64,000 nucleotides of DNA, from assembly GCA_943331105.2 (NCBI GenBank), contig CALQKH020000002.1, positions 1 to 64,000 on the forward strand, given 5' to 3'. Source of the stretch: Akkermansia muciniphila (lineage in GTDB: Bacteria > Pseudomonadota > Gammaproteobacteria > Burkholderiales > Burkholderiaceae_C). Below, piece after piece: positions 32,507-40,300 of this stretch. Each line of letters opens with the position of its first letter. The stretch's first letter is position 1. Both the position numbers and the translations under genes were made by a program. The notes beneath the pieces are model-generated. The model did no database searches. It was not told where the DNA came from and saw nothing but the letters and a program-made list of their open reading frames with translations.

Positions 32507-32587
32507 TAACTTTGCGGGACAGATCTTTAGCTCTGTCCTAATCTGATGACTTTGCGGGACAGATCTTTAGCTCTGTCCCGAACTGAT
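32503..32587. repeat. Two tandem 40-bp units, each with an 8-bp-arm hairpin
   Basis: Units 32503-32542 and 32543-32582 are almost identical and are followed by a third partial CTGAT. Each contains GGGACAGA (GGACAGA fully paired in unit 1) facing TCTGTCCC across an 8-base loop, TCTTTAGC. The first unit begins at the dehydrogenase stop codon; the second ends 17 bp before the next ATG. It resembles REP-like hairpin repeats. Confidence 0.8.
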
Positions 32588-32598
32588 TAAGAAACAAG

Positions 32599-33378
32599 AT
32601 GACCGCCCAATTGCTCAGCACCAGCGAAGGCCAGACACTGATCCTGACCCTCAGCAACCCCGAGTTTCGCAACGCCCTCGGCCCAGAGATGTATGCCGCA
32701 GGCGTCGAAGCCCTGAGCGTGGCCGAATCCAGCGCCGATGTGCGCAGCGTTGTGATCACGGGTGCCAATGGCGTTTTCAGTGCAGGCGGCAATTTGCAGC
32801 GCCTGCAAAACAACCGGCAGTTGCCGCCCGAGCACCAAGCACAAAGCATAGAAGGCCTGCACAACTGGATAGAAGCCATTCGCACCTTCCCCAAGCCCGT
32901 GATCGCGGCTGTTGAAGGGCCTGCTGCGGGTGCAGGTTTTTCTTTGGCGCTGGCTTGCGACATGATCGTGGCCGACCGCAACAGCGTGTTTGTGATGGCC
33001 TACAGCTCGATTGCCTTGTCGCCCGATGGTGGTGGCAGTTGGAGCTTGTCTCGCGCCATGCCGAGGCAGTTGGCCACTGAGTTGCTGATGTGCGGTGAAC
33101 GCATCGGGGCCGAGCGCCTGCAACAACTGGGCGTGGTCAACCGTTTGGCCGATGCGGGCCAAGCCATGCAGCAGGCTTTGGACCTGTGCCAGCACATCAA
33201 TGCGCGCGCGCCCAATGCCCTGGCCAGCATCAAAGAATTGATGTCGGATGCGGATGGAAGCAGTTTGAATGCCCAGCTGGCACGCGAGCGCGACCACTTT
33301 GTCAAAAATCTGCACCATGCCAATGCCGGCATCGGCATTTCTGCTTTTTTAAACAAGCAAAAACCTCAATACAACTGA
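32599..33378 (+). CDS. Enoyl-CoA hydratase/isomerase (PaaG / alternative oxepin-CoA hydrolase-like)
   Basis: This 259-residue crotonase shows the oxyanion-hole motif EGPAAGAGFSLALACD and ITGANGVFSAGGNLQ. At the second catalytic position it has SPDGGGSW with Asp rather than Glu, as in PaaG-type isomerases. The whole sequence resembles proteins annotated as oxepin-CoA hydrolase, alternative type. Together with the PaaH-like gene it suggests aromatic or branched acyl-CoA breakdown. Confidence 0.82.
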   Translation: MTAQLLSTSEGQTLILTLSNPEFRNALGPEMYAAGVEALSVAESSADVRSVVITGANGVFSAGGNLQRLQNNRQLPPEHQAQSIEGLHNWIEAIRTFPKPVIAAVEGPAAGAGFSLALACDMIVADRNSVFVMAYSSIALSPDGGGSWSLSRAMPRQLATELLMCGERIGAERLQQLGVVNRLADAGQAMQQALDLCQHINARAPNALASIKELMSDADGSSLNAQLARERDHFVKNLHHANAGIGISAFLNKQKPQYN

Positions 33379-33435
33379 GTCGACTGGTCCCCCAGGCGAC
33401 AAAAATTCGATCACCAGTCACTCAAAGGACAGAGC

Positions 33436-34155
33436 ATGGACGAACCGATTCTGACAATGGAGGAAAGAGAAGCGATCAACAATGGTCGTTGGTTCTCCAC
33501 CCTTTCTCCCTCACTTCGTCACGACATACTTCGATGCGCTTACGTCAAACGCCACAAAGACGGCGACATGCTGGCAGCACGCGGCGATCCACCCGAGCAG
33601 TGGTTTGCCTGTGCCAAGGGCGCAGTGCGCGTGAGTTCAACATCGGTGTCGGGCAAACAGATCACACTGACCTATGTGGAGCCGGGCATCTGGTTTGGCG
33701 ATGTGTCGATCTTCGACGGAGACCGGCGCACACACGACTGTTATGCACACGGAGACACCACCACCTTGAACGTGGCCAAGGCCGACTTCAAGAAGATCCT
33801 GTCGCAGCACGTGGAGTTTTACGATGCCATGCTTCGTTTGCATGCACGTCGCATTCGCCAACTCTACGGCTTGGTCGAGGACCTCAACACCCTGCCCTTG
33901 CGGGCCCGGCTGGCCAAACAGCTCAACCATCTGTTACGCAGCTACGGCGTGCCGAGTTTGTCAGACGCCAAGGCGATCCGCATCAGCTTGCAGTTGGCCC
34001 AGGAAGAGCTCGCACAGTTGTTGGGTGCATCGCGCCAACGCGTCAACCAAGAACTCAAGCAGATGGAGCGCGAACAAATCATCCGCATCGAGCCCGGTGG
34101 CTTGGTGGTGCTGGACCGCGACGCACTCCTGCTGATCGTGAATGCGGACCACTGA
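33436..34155 (+). CDS. Crp/Fnr family transcriptional regulator
   Basis: This 239-residue regulator has an N-terminal cyclic-nucleotide-type beta barrel (PGIWFGDVSIFDGDRRTH) and a C-terminal helix-turn-helix (LAQEELAQLLGASRQRVNQELKQME). It lacks the Cys cluster of FNR, so it is not an oxygen sensor of that kind. It lies between the CoA genes and the kinase-acyl-CoA dehydrogenase pair and may control them; no palindromic operator was confirmed. Confidence 0.85.
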   Translation: MDEPILTMEEREAINNGRWFSTLSPSLRHDILRCAYVKRHKDGDMLAARGDPPEQWFACAKGAVRVSSTSVSGKQITLTYVEPGIWFGDVSIFDGDRRTHDCYAHGDTTTLNVAKADFKKILSQHVEFYDAMLRLHARRIRQLYGLVEDLNTLPLRARLAKQLNHLLRSYGVPSLSDAKAIRISLQLAQEELAQLLGASRQRVNQELKQMEREQIIRIEPGGLVVLDRDALLLIVNADH

Positions 34156-34219
34156 TCCAGTCAGACCATTCAAAATTTCCGCTCCCAACAGCGGCAACAG
34201 ACTTAGAACGGGTCAACCC

Positions 34220-35305
34220 ATGAGTGATTTTGACCATTTTGTGGGGACCCGGCCTGTCACGGGTTCTCACGCCTTTGATATCCCTGCCTTAGAGGCTTGG
34301 CTCAGCGCAAAACTCCCCGGCTTTACGGGCCCCTTGAGCGTGGAAATGTTCAAGGGTGGTCAGTCCAATCCCACCTACAAGCTCATCACCCCATCGCGCC
34401 AATACGTGATGCGGGCCAAGCCCGGCCCGGTGGCCAAGCTGCTGCCCTCGGCTCACGCCATCGAGCGCGAATTTGCTGTCATGCAGGGCCTTCATGGCAC
34501 CGATGTGCCAGTGGCCCAGATGCATGTGCTGTGCGACGACGAGTCCATCATTGGCCGTGCGTTTTATGTCATGGATTTTGTGCCCGGCCGTGTGCTCTGG
34601 GACCAATCACTGCCGGGCATGACGCCCTCTGAGCGTGGTGCGATTTACGACGAGATGAACCGCGTGCTGGCGGCGCTGCACAAGGTTGATGTGGCCAAAC
34701 AAGGCTTGGCCAGCTACGGCAAACCTGGCAACTACATTGAGCGCCAGATTGGCCGCTGGAGTAAGCAATACGCAGCGTCCATCACTCAGCCCATTCCCGA
34801 GATGGATCAGCTGATTGAATGGTTGCCGAAAAACATTCCTGACAGTGCCAAAGACGAATCTTTGGTGGGCATTGTGCACGGTGACTACCGGCTCGATAAC
34901 CTGATGTTCCACCCCACTGAAGCCCGCGTTCTGGCCGTGCTTGACTGGGAGCTGTCCACATTGGGTCACCCTTTGGCCGATTTCAGTTACCACTGCATGG
35001 CTTGGCACATCAGACCGGGCACTTTCCGAGGGATTGGCGGGCTCGACTTGGCCGGACTGGGCATTCCGTCTGAGGCCGAATACATTCGCCGCTACTGTGA
35101 GCGCACCGGATTCACAACGCCCGAGGCATTGGCGAAAGACTGGAACTTCTACCTGGCCTACAACATGTTCCGAATTGCGGCCATCTTGCAGGGTATTGCC
35201 AAACGCGTCGAAGACGGTACCGCTTCCAGCGAGCAAGCCAAAACCTCAGGTGCAGGCGCACGGCCCATGGCCGAATTGGCTTGGCGATTTGCCTGCCAAG
35301 CCTGA
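34220..35305 (+). CDS. APH-like phosphotransferase family protein (ACAD10/11 N-domain type)
   Basis: This 361-residue aminoglycoside-phosphotransferase-fold kinase has the catalytic loop [11 protein letters not shown] and metal site [14 protein letters not shown]. It corresponds to the kinase domain fused to an acyl-CoA dehydrogenase in human ACAD10/ACAD11, which phosphorylates 4-hydroxyacyl-CoA. Here the acyl-CoA dehydrogenase is the next gene, 44 bp away, supporting a shared role in 4-hydroxy acid breakdown (inference). Confidence 0.83.
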   Translation: MSDFDHFVGTRPVTGSHAFDIPALEAWLSAKLPGFTGPLSVEMFKGGQSNPTYKLITPSRQYVMRAKPGPVAKLLPSAHAIEREFAVMQGLHGTDVPVAQMHVLCDDESIIGRAFYVMDFVPGRVLWDQSLPGMTPSERGAIYDEMNRVLAALHKVDVAKQGLASYGKPGNYIERQIGRWSKQYAASITQPIPEMDQLIEWLPKNIPDSAKDESLVGIVHGDYRLDNLMFHPTEARVLAVLDWELSTLGHPLADFSYHCMAWHIRPGTFRGIGGLDLAGLGIPSEAEYIRRYCERTGFTTPEALAKDWNFYLAYNMFRIAAILQGIAKRVEDGTASSEQAKTSGAGARPMAELAWRFACQA

Positions 35306-35349
35306 TTTCTTTTTACAAAACCGCAACCCCAACCCTCAGGAGAGAGACC

Positions 35350-36609
35350 ATGGATTTCCAGTACACCCCCAAGGTCAAAGACATGCAAGCGCGCTTGCTG
35401 GCCTTCATGGACGAACACATCTACCCCAACGAAGCCCGCTTCTTTGCTGAAATCGCCGAGAACCGTGCCAAAGGCAATGCCTGGGTGCCTACCAAAATCG
35501 TCGAGGAACTCAAACCCAAAGCCTTGGCCGCTGGTTTGTGGAACCTGTTTTTGCCCAAATCGACCCGCGCCCCTCAGGGACTGTCTAATTTGGAATACGC
35601 GCCGCTGTGTGAAATCATGGGCCGTGTGCCGTTTGCCGCAGAAGTGTTCAACTGTTCAGCGCCAGACACTGGCAACATGGAAACGCTGGAGCGTTACGCC
35701 AGCGAATCGCTGAAAGACGAGTGGCTCGAACCCCTGCTGCGCGGCGAGATCCGCTCAGCCTTTTTGATGACAGAACCCGATGTGGCCTCTTCTGATGCCA
35801 CCAACATCGAGTGCGAAATTCGCCGTGAGGGCAACGAATACGTGATCAATGGTCGCAAATGGTGGTCGTCCGGTGCGGGCGACCCACGTTGCGCGGTGTA
35901 CATTGTGATGGGCAAAACCAACCCCGATGCTGGCCGTCACGAGCAGCAGTCCATGATTGTGGTGCCCGCCAACAGCAAAGGCATTACTGTCGTGCGCGCT
36001 TTGTCGGTGTTTGGTTACGACGATGCGCCGCACGGCCACATGGAGGTCTTGCTCAAGAACGTCCGCGTACCTGCCGAGAACATCTTGCTCGGCGAAGGTC
36101 GTGGCTTTGAAATTGCGCAGGGTCGCCTGGGGCCAGGCCGGATCCACCACTGCATGCGCACCATCGGCATTGCCGAGCGCGCCTTGGAGTTGATGTGCAA
36201 ACGCCTGAATGAACGCGTGGCATTTGGCCGCGAAGTGGCTCGTCAGACCGTGTGGCAAGAGCGCATCGCGGAGTCGCGTTGCATGATCGAGCAGGCCCGC
36301 CTGCTGACCCTCAAGGCCGCTTACATGATGGACACCGTAGGTAACAAAGTTGCCAAGGCCGAGATTGCCATGATCAAGATCGTGGCGCCCAACATGGCCT
36401 GCCAGATCATCGACTGGGCCATTCAGGCCCACGGTGGGGGTGGTGTGTCACAAGACTTCCCTCTGGCCTATGCCTACGCTCATCAGCGCACTTTGCGCTT
36501 GGCCGATGGCCCAGACGAGGTGCACCGCAACTCGCTGGCCAAGCTGGAACTGGCCAAGCAGTTGGCGGTTCCCGGCGACATGGGCATGCCCATCACCCGA
36601 GGCAGTTGA
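35350..36609 (+). CDS. Acyl-CoA dehydrogenase (ACAD10/11-like)
   Basis: This 419-residue flavoprotein has [16 protein letters not shown] and the FAD/substrate region [14 protein letters not shown]. The C-terminal catalytic region [18 protein letters not shown] and [16 protein letters not shown] includes the Glu commonly used as base. It pairs with the upstream kinase-fold gene. AGGAGAGAGACC is a strong ribosome-binding site. Confidence 0.9.
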   Translation: MDFQYTPKVKDMQARLLAFMDEHIYPNEARFFAEIAENRAKGNAWVPTKIVEELKPKALAAGLWNLFLPKSTRAPQGLSNLEYAPLCEIMGRVPFAAEVFNCSAPDTGNMETLERYASESLKDEWLEPLLRGEIRSAFLMTEPDVASSDATNIECEIRREGNEYVINGRKWWSSGAGDPRCAVYIVMGKTNPDAGRHEQQSMIVVPANSKGITVVRALSVFGYDDAPHGHMEVLLKNVRVPAENILLGEGRGFEIAQGRLGPGRIHHCMRTIGIAERALELMCKRLNERVAFGREVARQTVWQERIAESRCMIEQARLLTLKAAYMMDTVGNKVAKAEIAMIKIVAPNMACQIIDWAIQAHGGGGVSQDFPLAYAYAHQRTLRLADGPDEVHRNSLAKLELAKQLAVPGDMGMPITRGS

Positions 36610-36729
36610 AGCATGTAGGCCCACCTTGTGATGGCCGCTAACCTGTTAGAGGCCTGTTGCAAGGCGGGGTCTAGATTTTTGCGACGAAGGTCACGAAAAA
36701 CCTGCGTTTGGGGGTTAGAATATCGAAGT

Positions 36730-36806
36730 CGGAGCGTAGCGCAGCCTGGTAGCGCATCTGCTTTGGGAGCAGAGGGTCGCGAGTTCGAATCCCGCCGCTC
36801 CGACCA
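36730..36806 (+). tRNA. tRNA-Pro (anticodon TGG)
   Basis: A 77-nt cloverleaf: acceptor CGGAGCG/CGCTCCG, D-arm GCGCAGCCTGGTAGCGC, anticodon arm CTGCT-TTGGGAG-CAG with anticodon TGG, T-arm GCGAGTTCGAATCCCGC, and an encoded CCA. A TTAGAATA box just upstream may be its promoter. Confidence 0.96.
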
Positions 36807-36852
36807 TTTATTCAATGCCCAACCAGCGCATTGACACCGTTGATTCAACAAT

Positions 36853-36882
36853 AAAGGCCCACTCTAGGGCCTTTTGTGTTTT
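36853..36882 (+). terminator. Terminator-like hairpin between the two tRNA genes
   Basis: The stem AAAGGCCC / GGGCCTTT has an ACTCTA loop and a T-rich tail (TTTTGTGTTTT). It lies immediately before tRNA-Arg. Confidence 0.75.
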
Positions 36883-36884
36883 AA

Positions 36885-36961
36885 CTGCCCGTAGCTCAGT
36901 TGGATAGAGCAACAGCCTTCTAAGCTGTGGGTCACAGGTTCGATCCCTGTCGGGCAGACCA
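36885..36961 (+). tRNA. tRNA-Arg (anticodon TCT)
   Basis: A 77-nt cloverleaf: acceptor CTGCCCG/CGGGCAG, D-arm with AGCTCAGTTGGATAGAGC, anticodon loop CTTCTAA (TCT), T-arm ACAGGTTCGATCCCTGT, encoded CCA. It reads AGA/AGG-type Arg codons, rare in this GC-rich coding. Confidence 0.96.
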
Positions 36962-36980
36962 ATTCTTCTTGCACATAAAA

Positions 36981-37001
36981 AAAGCCCCATCAAGGGGCTT
37001 T
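36981..37001. terminator. Terminator between tRNA-Arg and fliS
   Basis: The stem AAAGCCCC / GGGGCTTT has an ATCAA loop and a run of seven A on its left. It is therefore strongest for minus-strand transcripts (fliS) and usable from both sides. Confidence 0.8.
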
Positions 37002-37021
37002 CGTTACGCGGCATGTTGACA

Positions 37022-37444
37022 TCAGTTGGCGTAGCTTCTGACGGGCTGGGTTTGACTCAACAAACTGGGCAAAGTTTGCCAAGCCTGAGCGATATCTTGT
37101 ATCAAGCTTTGAACTTCTTCCAGAACCGACAAATCGTTGTAAGCGTTGACGTGAAACAACCTGCGGGTGACATAAGCGTAAAGCTCATTGAGGTTTTGAG
37201 CCAATTCACCACCACGCTCAAAATCGAGCGCGCCTTGCAAGCCCACCACGATTCGACCAGCCCGCGACAAGGCCTTGGATTTTTCCTCTATGGCATTGTT
37301 CTGAATATGGCCCTTTGCAGACGCGAGACTCTCTGTCAAACCATCAAACAACATTTGAATGAGTTGGATGTTGTCTGCAGTGGCGACCCCAGTGACCACT
37401 TGAACAGAGCCGTAGCTTTCAGCAAATTTGGAATAAGCACGCAT
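37022..37444 (-). CDS. fliS: Flagellin export chaperone FliS
   Basis: FliS binds flagellin C-termini and prevents premature assembly in the cytoplasm. The 140-residue helical protein starts MRAYSKFAESYGSVQVVTG and shows IQLIQMLFDGLTESLASAKGHI and LQGALDFERGGELAQNLNELY, clear FliS signatures. The ATG at 37444 is preferred to upstream in-frame ATGs because a sigma-28 promoter lies at 37477-37503. fliD and fliC are not in the window, so fliS is separated from its usual partners. Confidence 0.93.
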   Translation of the reverse strand: MRAYSKFAESYGSVQVVTGVATADNIQLIQMLFDGLTESLASAKGHIQNNAIEEKSKALSRAGRIVVGLQGALDFERGGELAQNLNELYAYVTRRLFHVNAYNDLSVLEEVQSLIQDIAQAWQTLPSLLSQTQPVRSYAN

Positions 37445-37476
37445 GGAAAAAACCCTTAACAACTTCAGTACTAAGA

Positions 37477-37503
37477 GAATCGACCCGGCAGGAAGAAACT
37501 TGA
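37477..37503 (-). promoter_or_regulatory. Sigma-28 (FliA) promoter of fliS
   Basis: Read on the minus strand: TCAAGTTT, 11 bp, GTCGATTC. Both blocks are identical to those before flgM (63853-63879). It lies 33 bp upstream of the fliS ATG. Confidence 0.85.
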
Positions 37504-37581
37504 GCGGAAAATTGTGGGGTAAAGGAGCCTGCGAAGAACCATTTTCAATGGTTCCTGCAACCAAGACTCAAACAGTCGTCG

Positions 37582-38178
37582 TCAGACTGTGCCCGTGGCA
37601 TCAGCCTTGAGCCCTGAATCATCGGGCATGAGCCACTCTGACAAAGGACTGGAGATGTCCAGCTGAGCTTTGGAATAAAGATAATGACCCGCCTCATCCA
37701 AAGCATTTCTCAGGGGACCCCAATTGGCCTCGGGCGTTTGAGCGGCTTGTACACCACACTGGTAAATGGCGCTGGCTTGGGCGGGCGGAATCCACGACTC
37801 AACAGTGCCGGCCGATGTTGTGATTTGACGTGTGTTTTTAGGCTCGCCTGCCATGCCGCGCTGACTGTCTTTAAAACCTTCTCTGTACAAGGCTTCGACA
37901 TGTTTGGACAAAACCACTTGGTATGGACCCTGCAGATCAAACAAGGCAAGAGGGTCTAAGCTTGTGTCTGAACGTCCTGTCATGGAGTCCCAAAGTTTTT
38001 TAGATGAAAGTCCCAAAAATGGCAATGGAGTAAGAGGCGCCGTGCTTTGTTGTTGGACGTTAGAAAGGACTTGACGCGTCTCTTTTTCGATGGTGTTGAC
38101 CCTGTCAATCAGGTAAATCACCAAAACCAAGATGACCAATAAACCAATGGCCATGAGTGCGTTCATCAAAGCGTCCAT
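37582..38178 (-). CDS. Membrane-anchored protein of the flhA-fliA operon, function unknown
   Basis: This 198-residue protein has one N-terminal membrane helix (MNALMAIGLLVILVLVIYLIDRV), then a coiled segment (NTIEKETRQVLSNVQQQ) and a soluble C-terminal part with LFDLQGPYQVVLSKHVEALYREGF. I do not recognise a domain. It starts 4 bp after the stop of the gene at 38183 and belongs to the minus-strand flhA-flhF-flhG-fliA unit, suggesting a flagellar or motility role. Confidence 0.65.
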   Translation of the reverse strand: MDALMNALMAIGLLVILVLVIYLIDRVNTIEKETRQVLSNVQQQSTAPLTPLPFLGLSSKKLWDSMTGRSDTSLDPLALFDLQGPYQVVLSKHVEALYREGFKDSQRGMAGEPKNTRQITTSAGTVESWIPPAQASAIYQCGVQAAQTPEANWGPLRNALDEAGHYLYSKAQLDISSPLSEWLMPDDSGLKADATGTV

Positions 38179-38182
38179 GGCG

Positions 38183-38731
38183 TCAGCGAACGTCTACCTC
38201 GGGATCTGTCGGTGAACTCAGCGAGCCTTCTTCTCCCGACTCCAGTGCTTCTTGCGATGCCAATTCTTCCCTCAAAAAGGCCATCACCTGAAAGGGTTCT
38301 TTGAGACGCAGATCGTAGTAACTGATCTGGTTGGCCAAGGCCTGCATGGCCTCAATGGCTTTGTCTGCTGTCAATTCCATTTTTTGGTAACGCGCACCGA
38401 GTCCAAAAGCCTCTACAGCGTGTTCTTCGGGCAAGTACACGTAAATATCGGCTTCGCCAGCGCGTATTTTTTGAAATTTTGAAGGCAGTGGCAAATCGGG
38501 AGCGGGTTTACCGTCCATCAAAGCCAAATTGGCCTGCTCTTGCCAACGGGCGGTTTGTTCGGCGCCCGCAATGAAGGTTTTATCCAAATGCGCCCGGCAA
38601 AGCATGCCCATTCGCATGCGCACAATCCGTGCATCGTGCGTGTCGGACTTCAGACTCACAACTTTTTCATATGCTGCAACCGCCCGCTTCATTTCTTCAG
38701 CGGGATTGTTTTTGTTAAAAAAACCGAGCAT
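38183..38731 (-). CDS. Soluble protein downstream of fliA, function unknown
   Basis: This 182-residue protein appears cytoplasmic and mostly helical. It starts MLGFFNKNNPAEEMKRAVAAYEKVV and includes a region resembling a TPR-like repeat (LCRAHLDKTFIAGAEQTARWQEQANLAL). An acidic tail ends EEGSLSSPTDPEVDVR. No known family recognised. It lies 20 bp after fliA and 4 bp before the membrane protein gene, so the two are likely co-translated and may interact. Confidence 0.65.
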   Translation of the reverse strand: MLGFFNKNNPAEEMKRAVAAYEKVVSLKSDTHDARIVRMRMGMLCRAHLDKTFIAGAEQTARWQEQANLALMDGKPAPDLPLPSKFQKIRAGEADIYVYLPEEHAVEAFGLGARYQKMELTADKAIEAMQALANQISYYDLRLKEPFQVMAFLREELASQEALESGEEGSLSSPTDPEVDVR

Positions 38732-38751
38732 ATTAATTGATATTTTTAAAT

Positions 38752-39468
38752 CTATGAGATTTGCAGATTTTGCCGTAATTTCTTAACAACCGCAGAAAGA
38801 ATTTGACTTATTCTGGATTCACTGACCCCCAGAACTTCACCGATTTCCTTGAGGTTCAATTCCTCAACGTAATAAAGTGACATCACCAAGCGCTCCCGCT
38901 CGGGTAATTGGTCAATGGCCAGAACCACCGCCTCCATGAACTCAGCTTCTTCGACCATGACCTCTGGTTGCATGGATGAGTCCGCTGGCATGCTCATGAC
39001 CTCATCCGTCACCACTTCCATGGAAAAGGTTTCAAAGCGCTTGGCTTGTCCGCGTTCCCGGTGAAACTCTTCGATGTCTTTGCCCATGAACAAAGCCAAT
39101 TCGGACTGAGAAGGTGCACGTCCCAGCTCTGCCGCCAACACGTGTACCGCTTCGTTTTCACTTTTGTTGAAAGCCACTGCCGATCTGGGCAAAAAAGACT
39201 GACGTCTGACTTCGTCCAAAATAGCGCCACGGACCCTGCTCAGGGCAAAGTGCTCAAATTCAAAACCCTTGGTGGGGTCAAACGAGCGTGCCGCCTCAAT
39301 CAGGCCCACCATGCCTACCTGAACCAGCTCATCGAGCTCCATGAAGGGTGGGAGTCGGGCTTTCAAATGAACCGCCACCCGCTTGACCATGGCCATGTGG
39401 TCCAAGATCAGGGACTCATGGCGATTTTCGGCCTGTTGGTAATGAGAAATGGTATGGGCCACTGTCAC
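38752..39468 (-). CDS. fliA: Flagellar sigma factor FliA (sigma-28)
   Basis: FliA directs late flagellar transcription and is held inactive by FlgM (63.5 kb). The 238-residue protein has region 2 (MELDELVQVGMVGLIEAARSFDP, EVRRQSFLPRS), region 3, and region 4 with the helix-turn-helix LNLKEIGEVLGVSESRISQILS. The start is a GTG overlapping the flhG stop (GTGA), so its translation is coupled to flhG. Confidence 0.95.
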   Translation of the reverse strand: MTVAHTISHYQQAENRHESLILDHMAMVKRVAVHLKARLPPFMELDELVQVGMVGLIEAARSFDPTKGFEFEHFALSRVRGAILDEVRRQSFLPRSAVAFNKSENEAVHVLAAELGRAPSQSELALFMGKDIEEFHRERGQAKRFETFSMEVVTDEVMSMPADSSMQPEVMVEEAEFMEAVVLAIDQLPERERLVMSLYYVEELNLKEIGEVLGVSESRISQILSAVVKKLRQNLQIS

Positions 39469-40289
39469 CCCCTTGGCTGCGAGACGCGCAGGATGCGTTC
39501 GGAGAAAAACTGCATCCGTCCGGACGGGCCATCCGCGGGTGGCAGGGCGTCAATGGCCTCGGCCAATCCCCGGAAATCACGTGAAGCGGCACAGCCCGGC
39601 GCAAATTCCATCACTGAAGTGTATTTACGGAGTGATTGCAACACCATTTCATCGGCCTCAATCGATTGCAGAAATTTGACCGACACACCCAGAAACCGGT
39701 TGCACACGTCATTCAGACGTCTGTGCAATTGGCGTCCTTCCTGGACACCAGAGACCATGTTGGGGATCAGGTAAATTTCATCGAGGGATTGCTCTGTGGC
39801 CATCACCTTGATCAAACCATAGGCGTCTGCAATGGACGAGGGCTGGTTGCACACCACCACAAATCGGCGCTGGCATGCCGCCATGAATTCCAAAACAGCT
39901 GGCGCGATACCGGCCGCCACATCCACCACCAAATAATCAACAGGCTCTTGCAGGCTGTCAAAAGCACGGACCATGTTGGCGATTTGGATCGAATCCAGTG
40001 CGGCGATGTCGCGCAAACCTGAAGCACCTGGCACCAAACGAACGCCCTGCTTGGTGGTCACAATGACTTCTTCCAGTGACTTTTCGCCCGTCAAAACATG
40101 GCTGATGTTGAAAGGCGCATGAGCACCCAATGCAATCTGCGCATTGGCCATTCCCAAGTCACCATCCATCAACATCACTTTGTGACCACGCATGCACAAG
40201 GCCACGGCCATGTTGATGGCAACGGTGGTTTTGCCTGCCCCACCCTTGCCACTTGCGACGCCAATCACTTGAGGAAACTTGAAATCCAT
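39465..40289 (-). CDS. flhG: Flagellar number regulator FlhG/FleN (MinD-like ATPase)
   Basis: This 274-residue MinD/ParA ATPase limits flagellar number, usually by restraining FleQ-type activators and stimulating FlhF. It has the deviant Walker A GVASGKGGAGKTTVAINMA, LMDGDLGMANAQI and the switch VVDVAAGIAPAVLEF. It starts directly at the P-loop strand, so the N-terminal DQAxxLR helix that stimulates FlhF in some FlhG proteins is not encoded from this start. Confidence 0.93.
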   Translation of the reverse strand: MDFKFPQVIGVASGKGGAGKTTVAINMAVALCMRGHKVMLMDGDLGMANAQIALGAHAPFNISHVLTGEKSLEEVIVTTKQGVRLVPGASGLRDIAALDSIQIANMVRAFDSLQEPVDYLVVDVAAGIAPAVLEFMAACQRRFVVVCNQPSSIADAYGLIKVMATEQSLDEIYLIPNMVSGVQEGRQLHRRLNDVCNRFLGVSVKFLQSIEADEMVLQSLRKYTSVMEFAPGCAASRDFRGLAEAIDALPPADGPSGRMQFFSERILRVSQPRG

Positions 40290-40300
40290 GTTGCCGCTTC

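Noticed and set aside
32503..32587. CRISPR array
   Set aside because: Only two adjacent full units with no variable spacers and internal palindromes. It fits a hairpin repeat instead.
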